Positions 26,971 to 36,553 of a stretch of DNA of 64,000 nucleotides are shown here, piece after piece. The stretch lies in assembly GCF_000332515.2 (NCBI RefSeq), contig NZ_AOGZ02000014.1, positions 2,471,001 through 2,535,000 of the forward strand, in the 5' to 3' direction. Source of the stretch: Leptospira wolbachii serovar Codice str. CDC (GTDB taxonomy: Bacteria > Spirochaetota > Leptospiria > Leptospirales > Leptospiraceae). Position 1 is the stretch's first letter. Every line of letters begins with the position of its first letter. The translations under genes and the position numbers were made by a program. A model generated the notes under the pieces. It did not search any database. It saw only the letters and a program-made list of their open reading frames with translations, and was not told the DNA's origin.

Positions 26971-27813
26971 TTAGAGTCCAGAGCTATCAGGAATGACCAC
27001 AGGTTCATCGGAAGTAGGGGTATCCGGTTTGACATCGGCTGGAGTGTATCCGTTGTCATTTGCTTGCGGTTTGGTGCGGTTGTCCCAGTCGCCTGGATTT
27101 GGCTTTTTGTTTCCCTCGACAGAAAACAACCATCCATCGTCTTGTTTGTTTCTTGCTCCTTGTTCATGAGGGTAGGAGTCAATGGGTCTGATCGTAATCG
27201 ATACGTATTGGATGATTCGTTCATCTTTTACTGGGTCAAGATACGCCAAACTGTCGTTACGCCATCTGTTTTTGGTTCGAGTATCCCGGCGAAAACTTTT
27301 CATTACTAAATCTAGATCTTTGGAATACTTTGCAAAGTAAGCCCGCGGTGTTTTTGCCTGAATTACATAATACAATCCACCTTTTCGATGAAACAAAAAT
27401 CGGTTGGAAACCAACTGTTTGTGTTCAGTATAGTGTAACACAACAAAGACGGACTCATCAAAACCAGCGACTTCATTCTCTAATAACTTTTCACGAACCA
27501 GTTTTAAGTCAGGGTATTTCGTTAAAAAAGTATCCACAGTTTCTTCAATGAACCGGTCGATATCGTAATCTTTGGTCCTTCGAGCGACATCAATTTGCAG
27601 GACGGCTTCTCTGTTGGTTTTGGAAAATTGGATACGGACTGTATCCGGATGGCGTAAAACAGACTTTGCCCAACCTCTTGGATATTCAAATGCAAAACTT
27701 AAAGAATCTTCGATCCAGGTTGCTGCATCCAAATGAGAAAGAGTAAGACATAATAAAACAAGTAGGCAAAGTCGCTTTTTCATACTTAGAATATCGGCCC
27801 CCAGTACCTTCAT
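26971..27813 (-). CDS. Exported protein, PsbP/DUF1795-like N-terminal half
   Basis: 280 residues from ATG 27813, or 270 from ATG 27783, where the signal peptide is more typical (MKKRLCLLVLLCLTLSHLDA). The first ATG overlaps the upstream stop (TAATG), which favours coupled translation; both are possible. The mature start SLSFAFEYPRGWAKS and later VFVVLHYTEHKQLVSNRF recall the PsbP-like beta fold. The last 70 residues are Pro/Asp/Lys-rich and probably disordered. Function unknown. Third gene of the DUF445-epimerase unit. Confidence 0.6.
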   Translation of the reverse strand: MKVLGADILSMKKRLCLLVLLCLTLSHLDAATWIEDSLSFAFEYPRGWAKSVLRHPDTVRIQFSKTNREAVLQIDVARRTKDYDIDRFIEETVDTFLTKYPDLKLVREKLLENEVAGFDESVFVVLHYTEHKQLVSNRFLFHRKGGLYYVIQAKTPRAYFAKYSKDLDLVMKSFRRDTRTKNRWRNDSLAYLDPVKDERIIQYVSITIRPIDSYPHEQGARNKQDDGWLFSVEGNKKPNPGDWDNRTKPQANDNGYTPADVKPDTPTSDEPVVIPDSSGL

Positions 27814-28775
27814 TATTGATAGTCAGTGAGTCCTTTTCGTAAATCTCGTTCTGGAAAAATTCCCAAATTTTCAAAAGACTGGGAATCATAAATGGCCACT
27901 GATTCTAATAAAGGTTGGAGAGGGGAGCCATGGAAAGGTTTTCTTTTTAAGTAAGACAGAAGGCGGAAGACCAATTCCACAATTTTTGACCAAAATCCAC
28001 CCACAGGAATGGGGAAAAGGAATCTTCCTGCGATCCCAAGCTCCTGAAAGGTCTGCACTACTTGGTTTACAGTCACGAATTCGGGGTGCGAAAATACATA
28101 CACAGGTTTTGGTGGTTTCCCATTTAATGTTTGTTTGGTCCAAGTCACTAAGGTTTTGGTGGCATCCTCAATATGAAGGAGGGATTTTTTGCGATGGGAA
28201 GAAATGTACGGATAGACCCCTCGTTTTGTGAGGGAACGTAGTTTTGATATAAAACTTTTTGTTCCTTTGCCGTAGATACTCGCCATTCGAAATAAAGAGT
28301 AAGCCTTCCCTGAATTTAATACATAATCTTCTGCCAATGCTTTTGTTTTGGCATAAATGGTGGTTCCAAATCTTTCACTATCGATGTTTAAATTGATTTC
28401 TTTGGATCCATATACAGAAACAGAACTTACAAATCCGAAATGGGGAACATTCTTTGTTTTTGCAAATTCTACTAATAGTTTTGTAGAATTAACATTGATT
28501 TGGTGGTAAACTTCTTCTGTGACTTTGACTCCTGAAACTACCGCAGCTAAATGTAGGATCAAATCGATGGATTCCGGAATTAAAAATTCTTCAACTGTGT
28601 GTATGGAGGCGAGATCTCTTTCGTAAAATTTAAAATTTTTATGGAAGCGAATGGAATCGGGAAAACTCGCATAGTTTTTACCGATGGCAATGATCTTATA
28701 ATCTTCAATCAAACCAAACAATAATTTTTTCCCAAGAACCCCGCTTCCTCCTGTGATGAGTATTGTCTTTGTCAT
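27813..28775 (-). CDS. NAD-dependent epimerase/dehydratase family protein
   Basis: 320 residues, extended SDR fold. The nucleotide motif GGSGVLG is at about residue 8-14; LHLAAVVSG follows, then the Ser in SSVSVYGS and the YAKTK catalytic Tyr/Lys pair near residue 141. A substrate-domain hydrophobic end (RLLSYLKRKPF) suggests membrane contact. It could act on a nucleotide sugar or a lipid-linked substrate; I cannot tell. It overlaps the DUF445 gene by four bases (ATGA type) and the exported-protein gene by one, so all three are one operon. Confidence 0.8.
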   Translation of the reverse strand: MTKTILITGGSGVLGKKLLFGLIEDYKIIAIGKNYASFPDSIRFHKNFKFYERDLASIHTVEEFLIPESIDLILHLAAVVSGVKVTEEVYHQINVNSTKLLVEFAKTKNVPHFGFVSSVSVYGSKEINLNIDSERFGTTIYAKTKALAEDYVLNSGKAYSLFRMASIYGKGTKSFISKLRSLTKRGVYPYISSHRKKSLLHIEDATKTLVTWTKQTLNGKPPKPVYVFSHPEFVTVNQVVQTFQELGIAGRFLFPIPVGGFWSKIVELVFRLLSYLKRKPFHGSPLQPLLESVAIYDSQSFENLGIFPERDLRKGLTDYQ

Positions 28776-29992
28776 ACAATAAATACCATTTGAAACCAGC
28801 CCACCATAGCACCAAGCGCGGCACCTACTAAAATTAATAACAATTCATCTTCTTGAAACGCAGATCGTAAAATTGATTCAAATTCTTTGGGAGGAAGGGC
28901 GGACATTCTGTCCCCCATCATCTTTTCTATCTCCAAGGCCTCACCTAAATACTCTTCTAAATGAAACGATTTTTCCACAGCATTGTCAGCCATAGCTACG
29001 GCGATCCTTTCTTTGGCAGCATCAAACTCTTCGATTTTTCCAGAAGCATAAAGCGCCGGTTTGGCGAGAAAAGTGATGGTGTCCACATGTTGGATCACTT
29101 CTTTTCGAATGATCGAGATGATGTCATTAGATGCCTTGCCAAAAATAAGTTCGGATAAAATGTTTTTTGGCGTTAAGATTTTTTCGCTTACCAGTTTTGC
29201 ATAGAGTCTCGAAACTTCCGATTGTCTTTTTAAAAACAAACCTTGGTAGGTAAAAATTCCAAAAAACTTTTTGGGAAGTAGGGGCCGAAAGATCATTTCT
29301 AATGCGAGGTAGTTCGTGAGGTATCCGACAATCACACCTTGGATGGGAAGAGTCCAAACCAAAGGAAAATAAATCATAAAAACCATTTGGACAAGACCAA
29401 GTAAAAATCCAAAATAAAAACCAGACCTTTCAATGAATCGAAACTCGGGAGCCCCCACCTCTTTAAAAAGTTCTACCACAAGGCCTACATTATTGCCGGA
29501 AAGTTTTTTTAATACTAAGGCCTTTACATCAAATAAAGAATCGATATCTCTCTGGAGTTTTCGAATCACCTTTCGGATAGTAACACCACTTTCTCTTTTG
29601 ACCTTATGGTAGATTTCTTCCCGCACCACTTCGGGAATCATATCCCAAAGTTTGGGATCGAGAGTGTCAGAAAACTCTCTCATCGTATAGCGAATGCTAG
29701 ACTCTAGGGCCGGTAAAAAAACCAATTCTGCTTTTTTAGGATCTACTTTTAAAAAAACTTCTCTGATATTGAGAAGGCGCTCCGTAATGACATCTACGGA
29801 CTTACTGGCCATTTTATGTGCCTTTCTAGGAATGATTCCTTGCCAGCCCAAATACGGTGGGATTCCTACAAACTGGATCGGATAAAAGGTCATCTTGAGG
29901 GCAAGCCAGTTTGTTACCCAACCCACAAATCCGTAGGTAAAGGGAATCATCAGGAGTTTCCACTGTTCTTGTGTGATCCAATTCTCCCACAT
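28772..29992 (-). CDS. DUF445 family membrane protein
   Basis: 406 residues. The N-terminal YGFVGWVTNWLALKMTFYP and a second copy inside (GVIVGYLTNYLALEMIFRPL) are the hallmark repeats of DUF445 proteins, each with a membrane helix, and a last helix ends the protein. Between them lie long amphipathic helices. Function is unknown; related proteins are inner membrane. It leads the unit with the epimerase and exported-protein genes. The 243 bases to the divergent giant lipoprotein gene hold promoters for both; I see no other element there beyond an ATCGG/CCGAT pair near 30073-30101. Confidence 0.8.
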   Translation of the reverse strand: MWENWITQEQWKLLMIPFTYGFVGWVTNWLALKMTFYPIQFVGIPPYLGWQGIIPRKAHKMASKSVDVITERLLNIREVFLKVDPKKAELVFLPALESSIRYTMREFSDTLDPKLWDMIPEVVREEIYHKVKRESGVTIRKVIRKLQRDIDSLFDVKALVLKKLSGNNVGLVVELFKEVGAPEFRFIERSGFYFGFLLGLVQMVFMIYFPLVWTLPIQGVIVGYLTNYLALEMIFRPLLPKKFFGIFTYQGLFLKRQSEVSRLYAKLVSEKILTPKNILSELIFGKASNDIISIIRKEVIQHVDTITFLAKPALYASGKIEEFDAAKERIAVAMADNAVEKSFHLEEYLGEALEIEKMMGDRMSALPPKEFESILRSAFQEDELLLILVGAALGAMVGWFQMVFIV

Positions 29993-30235
29993 ATTCCGCT
30001 TTGAGTAAGCTTAAAAAGTAGGAGCCAGGGCAATACAAATTCGCCTCCAGGTGCTATTTTTCCCTAATATCGGTAAGATTTGTTTATTTTTTGCCGATAG
30101 CCCTAAAAAAGATTTGATTTGTGTACGGAAACGAACTACAAATGGTACACTTCGGAGGCACTTAGGTATTTCCTGAAGGGTATTTGAAAAACTGTGGTTC
30201 GGCCACAAAGCGAATTTTGATTAGAGGGTAAGGCT

Positions 30236-33200
30236 ATGCGCGTTCGAGGAATCTTCACCATTCTCGTTCTCATTTCTTTGGTTTTTGTAGGCTGTTCTAA
30301 GAAGAAGAAATCGATGCCATTCTGGTTCCTTTTGGGTTCTGGTGGTGCGGTAGCTGATTCCAGCGGTGGTCTCGACACTCCTCCCGACTCTAATGGTGTT
30401 CCCCTTCCTACTCCTGGTGATTCTGTTGCTGTCACAGATCCCGATGAGGTTCCAGGTAACAACTCCGAACAAGAAGTATCTAACCATGGACCTGCTCGTG
30501 TGGTTGGAACCATCGTTCCTGTGATTTCAGGTGTTCCGGCAAATGTTGTTTGCGGAAGTCCTGGTGCTCCTCAGTCTCCCGCTTGTATTGATCTTACTTT
30601 AATCTCTGTTAGGATTGAGGTGGCGAACGGAGAAACAAACACTCTTGTTGCCACAACCAATGCAGAATCCAACGGAAAATTCCAATTTGATTTAACTGAC
30701 CTTCCCAATAATAATTATCGTGTATTGATTAATACAGGATATGGACTCAATTATACATACCAAGATTTTTCTTTCGTTTTTGACCCTACACAAAATCCGT
30801 ATACCCTAGTCAATGTGGGAAATCTTCTCGCGGAACGTTTGTACTACGGTCAAGGTCCGGCCCAGTTTACAGGCATTGTCACAAGTCCTGGGTTTTCTGG
30901 GGGCGGCGTAACTGTGTCTCCTGGGCCCCCATTGCTGGAATTACTGTTTCTATCCTGGATGCCAACGGAAACACAGTAGGAACCGGAGTGACAAATGCCA
31001 ACGGATCCTATATCATTTCTATCAATCCCTTACCTAACGGAAATTATACTGTGGTGTATTCCGGAGATTCTGTCGAAGTATCTGGCCAACCTTTTGCCAA
31101 TACAACGGAATTCATTCATTTTACCTTTCCTGGAACTAATCCCAATACTGTGACACAAGTGGATTTGGGAGAAACGAGTCTTCCTTGGATGGCGGCAACG
31201 GAAAGTGATCTCCACCTAACTGGAAACATCCTTAATGGTGCCATTCCTTCCGATTCCACCACTGTCTTTACAATCAAACTAAAGAACGAACAAGGTGCTG
31301 TTTTACAAACTACTCAAATTACGGGGAACGGAATTTTTGCCATTGAAGGAAGTTATCTTAGCAATGGCGTGTACTACCTAGAAGTATCAAACCCAGTATT
31401 TTATACGGTTTCTAGATCCTTTTTGTTTACAGCTTCTCCTACTGGGGGAACCAAAAATGTAGCTCTGACTGATCCGATCTACATCGTGGCAAAACCTTCT
31501 TTTGTCACCGGCTTTGTAAAAGATTCTAGTGGAAACCATGTGGCAGGAACTGTAATCAACGTAAGGCCTTCGGCAAACCAAGCCCCATCTCGCCTTCTGT
31601 ATTTAAAAGAGGATCCTGCTCTTGGAAATGCCATCAAACTTTGGATTGTCGAAGCACTGAGTGCAGTCGCCGGAACCAATTGTTCTTTAAACCAAGTAGG
31701 TTCTATTTGTTCTTGTGCAGTAAATCCAACTGCTTCTTGTTTGGCGGTTGTGCAAGGCTCCGGCCCTTGGGCCTACCAAACGTATGGAAATAAACTTTAT
31801 GAAGTAAATCCAACAACTAAGGAAGTTTCGTTTCTCGGAGCAAGTGGTCTCTGGGCTTATTATATTTCGGCTCCTGGATTTGAAAATTATTGTGGATCCA
31901 ATCCCTCTCCTTGTTCTTCCAATCCATTACAGGTGAGTTTGAATGGAGGTAACTTCAATGCAGGAACCATTTCTCTGACCTCGATTGCCACTCGTTCTCA
32001 AATCCTTGGAACCATTTCCATTCGGGATACAGCGCCCACAGCAAGTGCCGTCCATACAAACCAATCTGGGCTGTTTGTTGTATTGCTTGGAAACACATCT
32101 CAGGACGGATCAGGTCTTGCTCACATCACTACTACTTCTGCTGGCCAGTTTAGTTTCGGTGGCAGCTCCTATGTGGTGAGTTTGCCTGCGATTCTTCCTG
32201 TTCCTTTTAGCAATGATGAAGCAGGCCGTGTGGGTTATGCTTTGTACCAATTAGGTTCTGGCCTTGCGACAACTCTTTCGCAAACACCGAGTGTGGCACG
32301 TGCGAATGATAACACAGCTTCCATTGATATCACCAATGGAGACGAATACAATTTCCGCCAAAGTTCCTACCAACTCATTGTTGTGGATCGAGTCGCTCCG
32401 GTTTACCAATCCAGTTATTTATCTTCGGCTAGTTTGCGTGTAGACACTTCCTCTGTTGCTACGAACCAATATGCATCTAGTCCTGCAGTGTTTACTGTGA
32501 ATGGAGTGGTAATGCACAGTCCAAGAGCTACTGTGACTGGCGTTGTCACCGATGCAGTCTCCACTCAAAATGTAAGTGGTGCCACCGTGACTCTCGGCCG
32601 ATTGGTGGGAGGAAATTTTACAGCAGATGTACATAGGGACTGTTCGGGAGGATTTGATTCTCCGAATTGTGCTGTTTCGCCTGCAAGGACTTCTGGTTCC
32701 GATCAAGTAGTGGGCTCTGTGACTTCACAATCAAACGGAAGTTATAGTTTCCCATTCCTTTCCCCTGGTTCTTACCAACTGCGTGTGGAAAAAAATGGAA
32801 TCACTACCTACTTCCCAGTAGAAGTAGGAACTGGTGGCGGAACGGTTGTGGTAAACACTCCTATCATTACAAACGATGGTCGTGGCCATCTATCAGGATC
32901 AGTGCGAACACCTGGCGGTTTTTCTTTCCTCGGAACTTATTCTTTAGAGATTGTAGATCCGAACGGTGGGACGTTACGTCCATCAGCAGGCGTACAACCA
33001 GCATCCATTGCGACCGGAGCCACAATCTTTTCCAATGCAAGCCAATACACGATCTTTAATATCAATGCGGGTCGTTGGAAGGTTCGTTTTGTTTCTGCCG
33101 GATACCAATCGGTGGAAGGAATTGTGGATATCCAAGCCGATGTCACCACTAACTTTGATATCATTACCTTTGTGCCTGGAAGCCAAACCAGTGGATCCAT

Positions 33201-33969
33201 TTCGGGAAGGGCATTGTCCGCTTTATACAACACTGGAGTTTGTAACCTAACGGCTCGCATTCGACCAGGTGTGAATGTGAAGTCTGGCCCTTATGCGATC
33301 GATGCCAATGGTGTGACGATAACTTCTGTTAAAACTTCTACTGACGGTTCTTATGTGATTCCATCAGTTCCGCCAGGTAACTATACTTTAGAAGTATCAG
33401 GTGCAGGAAAAAGAGGGGATTGTACTTCGGTGTCTGAGAACTACTCCACAACGTATAGAACGGTTGTCTCTGCAGGTTCCGAAACTCCGGCAAACCAAAA
33501 CATTCTTGTGACTCCAATCCTCCCTGACAATGAAATGCGAGTGGTGCTTTCTTGGGGCGCCAAACCTCGTGATTTGGATTCCCATCTACAGTATGGAAAT
33601 TCTGCAAATGATCGCATTGTTTGGAATAATAAAACTCCACTTGGTGCGGGAAATGGAAGTTTGGATTATGACATCACAACGGGATATGGTCCAGAAACCA
33701 TCTCTCTCCAAGGATCTGTTTGGAACCAACCCAATCGTTATTACAGTATTTACAATTGGTCTGGGGAAGCGCTTATGGGGATCTCAGGGGCCAATGTTCG
33801 GATCTTTAAAGGAAGTGTGGGAGAAGTGAGAAACTATTCCATTGCGCCAAACCATTCCAATCGTTGGTGGAAAATCTTCTGTATCGCACAAGATAAGTCC
33901 ATTTCAGATGTGGGAACGGCTGGTTGCACGGCTTCCAACTTTATTGAAAGATCGATGTATTCTCGTTGA
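30236..33969 (+). pseudogene. Giant lipoprotein with carboxypeptidase-regulatory-like repeats and YfaP-like C-terminus, frameshifted
   Basis: Two frames make one protein of about 1245 residues. The first (30236-30979) has a signal and lipobox LVFVGC and ends just after the break; the second is open before its first ATG at 30988 and reads PIAGITVSILDANGNTVGTG. Adding one G in GGGCCCCC (30923-30930) would join them as SPG-A-PIAGIT. The body has several beta-sandwich repeats with NGSYII, DGSYVIPSVPPGNYTLEV and similar motifs (CarboxypepD_reg-like). The C-terminal WGAKPRDLDSHLQYG and YGPETISLQG belong to the YfaP/DUF2135-like fold. Surface-exposed role is likely. Either a sequencing indel or a real mutation. 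Confidence 0.75.
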
Positions 33970-33989
33970 GAATAGAAAAGAAGATTGGT

Positions 33990-34772
33990 TTAGGAAAGGA
34001 CAGTAACGGAATACTGTCCTTTTTTTTCGTTTACTTGAAGGTCTAAATCATAGAGATCTGATAGATTTTTGTCAGTTAATACTTTGTCTTTGTCTCCGAA
34101 ACTTAAAACCTTTCCCTCTTTCATTAACAATACTTTGGAAAAGTCTTCTGGAATTTCTTCAATCCGATGAGTGATAAGTATCCTTGTTAGATGAGGATTC
34201 TTTGTCTTTAATTGCGATAATGATTTTCCGAAATCAGTCCTTGCTGTGATGTCTAAGGTGGCTGTCGGTTCATCTAGAACGAGGATTTCTTTTCCTACAC
34301 CAAAAGCACGTAAAAGTAAAACCTTCATTTTTTCCCCAGAAGAAAGTGTGCTATAGGTTTGGTTTATTTTATGTCCCAGACCTATGGAGTTTAACAAGGA
34401 TTTGGCGGTTTGTTCTTGTTTTTCTGTTGGGTCTTTGTAAAGGCCTAAGGTTCCAATCACTCCGGTGAGAACCATTTCAAAAGTAGTGAGTCTTTGTAAT
34501 AAGGATTCTTGGTGGCCTGGTTGCACCATTCCGATTCGATTTTGCAAAGGTGCCATGGGTGTTTCGCCATAAGTTTCCCCAAAGGCAGAAATGGAACCTG
34601 TCGTGGGCCAAGAATAACCAAAGAGAAGGTTGATGAGAGTCGTTTTCCCGGCACCATTACGACCAATGATAGCAAGAGAATCTCCTTGGTTTAAGGAAAA
34701 ATTAACGTTATCTAATATCTTTTTATCGTTTCTAACAAAAGAAACAGAATCAAAAAGAATCACCTTACTCAT
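33990..34772 (-). CDS. ABC transporter ATP-binding protein
   Basis: 260 residues with Walker A GRNGAGKTT (near residue 37), Q-loop MVQPGHQE, signature LSSGEKMKV, Walker B ILVLDEPTATLD and the switch His in LITHRIEEIP. It resembles ATPases of the iron/molybdate and YlmA types, but no permease or binding protein is adjacent, so its partner is unknown. It overlaps the HDOD gene by eight bases. Its last codons contain the stem of the terminator that serves the lipoprotein gene on the other strand. Confidence 0.85.
   Translation of the reverse strand: MSKVILFDSVSFVRNDKKILDNVNFSLNQGDSLAIIGRNGAGKTTLINLLFGYSWPTTGSISAFGETYGETPMAPLQNRIGMVQPGHQESLLQRLTTFEMVLTGVIGTLGLYKDPTEKQEQTAKSLLNSIGLGHKINQTYSTLSSGEKMKVLLLRAFGVGKEILVLDEPTATLDITARTDFGKSLSQLKTKNPHLTRILITHRIEEIPEDFSKVLLMKEGKVLSFGDKDKVLTDKNLSDLYDLDLQVNEKKGQYSVTVLS
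33995..34027 (+). terminator. Terminator of the giant lipoprotein gene, inside the end of the ABC gene
   Basis: AAAGGACAGTA (33995-34005) and TACTGTCCTTT (34012-34022) pair perfectly around a six-base loop, and eight T follow on the plus strand. The stem also encodes the last residues of the opposite ABC ATPase. Confidence 0.85.
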
Positions 34773-36114
34773 TGGACTTTTTGAATAGGAGTTCGATTTT
34801 ATTCACTGCGGCGGAGAACACATCGATATTATCTAAATTAAACTTTGCGAGTAGGTTTTTATCAATGGCATAAAAACCTTTTTTCTGTTCATGGTAATCG
34901 GCCATCATATTGGCCATGTAAATTACTTCTACTAAGTCACGTAATTCTGCTGGTGCCAAAAATGGTTTATGATGGTATTCGATAGCAACTCGAAGGTCGA
35001 GAGGGAATTCCCACTTTTCAGCAAGAAGAGCTCCAAGCTGAGGATGACTGAGTCCAATGGCCATCTCTTCTAATAGAGTTGAGTTTCCAGAATCGGCCCC
35101 TCTTTGGTAGGTTTCGATTTTTTTGAAAAATCCACGATCCACAGAAAGTAAAAGAAACTTTCCTATATCGTGTAACAAAGCACTGACGGCAATGATATCT
35201 GCAATTTTATTGGTGTGATTGTTTTCTGTTGCTAGATACCGTGCGTAATAACTGCAGCGACTGGAATGGTCCCATACATCCATCATTTTACCGTATTGGC
35301 CATCCATAATTTTGCGAACCCCAGATACATAAAGGAGGTTCCGTAAGTTTTTCAGACCTACAACTTTAACAGCTTGTAAGATGGAACTGACTTGGCTTCT
35401 GTTCGCAAAAAAAGCAGAGTTAGAAAGTTTGAGTAAGTCCGCTGAAAGAGCAGGGTTTCTTTCAATTTCCTGAGAGATCATGTGTAAGTCAGAATCTGGA
35501 TTGTTACAAAGTAAAATAATCTTTGTAAGAGAATGCGGTAGCGGAGGCAGACCATCAATTTCATTTAAGAGTTTTGTTTTTAGGTCTGTTTGAATTTCTA
35601 CCGGTGTAGTCACTTCCGGGACAGACAATGTAGCGCGTGTTATTTTATCGTTTGTAAAGATCTTGAATTTTTCAGAACCAATGCCTGAATTTTTTAAAAG
35701 AAGTTGGATGAGTACTAATCCTAAACCAGCAGACTCTGTACTGTCCGAAACATCAGTGAATGCATCCGAAAGGTCATTGTAGTTCTTGGCAACTTCGATC
35801 CTTCGATTAACTCGTGCTAATTCCTCTTTGGTGATGGGAGCGTTGTTTTCCACAGCAAAGTGAATGGATTTACCTTCTACTTTCATAAGAAGGCTTATGT
35901 AGTAATTTCCACCGTCTAACCTACCCAATTGTTCATTCCATTTCATGATGATATTTTCTTGGAATCGGGACATTCCTTTTGCGTAATCACCTGAGTTTTG
36001 GATATCCAAATTTTCGCGGTTAAAGTAATCGCGTTTTGCATTGGCCTTATTGGCATTCATGAGGAGTTCTTTTAGGACGGTGAAGATCACTTCCACTAAA
36101 TAGAGTTTGTCCAT
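34765..36114 (-). CDS. HDOD protein with N-terminal histidine-kinase-like ATPase domain
   Basis: 449 residues, no membrane helix. N-terminal part (about 5-165): an N-box ELLMNANKANAKRDYF and a G2-box GLGLVLIQLLLKNSG of the HATPase fold; the G1 region reads VENNAPIT, without the usual D-x-G-x-G, so ATP binding is doubtful. C-terminal part (about 190-440) is an HDOD domain: LPPLPHSLTKII, ERNPALSADLLKLSNSAFF, VVGLKNLRNLL, then ALLHDIGKFLLL. HDOD proteins join signalling networks without known catalysis. GGGGGG lies three bases before the ATG. It overlaps the ABC ATPase gene and leads it. Confidence 0.8.
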   Translation of the reverse strand: MDKLYLVEVIFTVLKELLMNANKANAKRDYFNRENLDIQNSGDYAKGMSRFQENIIMKWNEQLGRLDGGNYYISLLMKVEGKSIHFAVENNAPITKEELARVNRRIEVAKNYNDLSDAFTDVSDSTESAGLGLVLIQLLLKNSGIGSEKFKIFTNDKITRATLSVPEVTTPVEIQTDLKTKLLNEIDGLPPLPHSLTKIILLCNNPDSDLHMISQEIERNPALSADLLKLSNSAFFANRSQVSSILQAVKVVGLKNLRNLLYVSGVRKIMDGQYGKMMDVWDHSSRCSYYARYLATENNHTNKIADIIAVSALLHDIGKFLLLSVDRGFFKKIETYQRGADSGNSTLLEEMAIGLSHPQLGALLAEKWEFPLDLRVAIEYHHKPFLAPAELRDLVEVIYMANMMADYHEQKKGFYAIDKNLLAKFNLDNIDVFSAAVNKIELLFKKSNE

Positions 36115-36367
36115 ATACCCCCCATTACATGGACAAGTAATGCGTATATCTCCTGATTTTGTTCTTCTGTAACAAAGTAAAAGTTAATTCTGGATTCTTT
36201 TGCGGTTTCTAACTGAGAGATAATATCTTGAAAATTCACAAACGCTTTTTCCCGTAACACTCTTATATTTTAATTTCTTTTGGACGCAATAGATATTTTT
36301 TTCGCATCCAATTTCTATTTTGTCCCAGGGGACTTGTATAGTGATTACAACAGTGGAGGAAATCACT

Positions 36368-36553
36368 ATGGATATGTTAGACCAAATGAATTTGCATTTA
36401 CTTATGCAAGAGAGATTGGAGAAAATTTTAGAGGATATGGAAAGAAGACCTAAGGGGAAATCCAAAAAAACAAAAGGTTTTGATCGAATTCCCGCAAACA
36501 AAGAACAAGCAGAGTGGAATCTACAAGAAATACCGGTTCTATTTGGTGCTTAA
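36368..36553 (+). CDS. Small hypothetical protein
   Basis: 61 residues from the ATG at 36368; GGAGG sits eight bases upstream, so the in-frame ATG at 36320 is not used. The first half is an amphipathic helix (MLDQMNLHLLMQERLEKILEDM), then a basic stretch (RRPKGKSKKTKGFDR) and a C-terminal EIPVLFGA. I recognise no family. It may be a nucleic-acid or protein-binding small protein. The end overlaps the convergent MAF gene by four bases. Confidence 0.6.
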   Translation: MDMLDQMNLHLLMQERLEKILEDMERRPKGKSKKTKGFDRIPANKEQAEWNLQEIPVLFGA

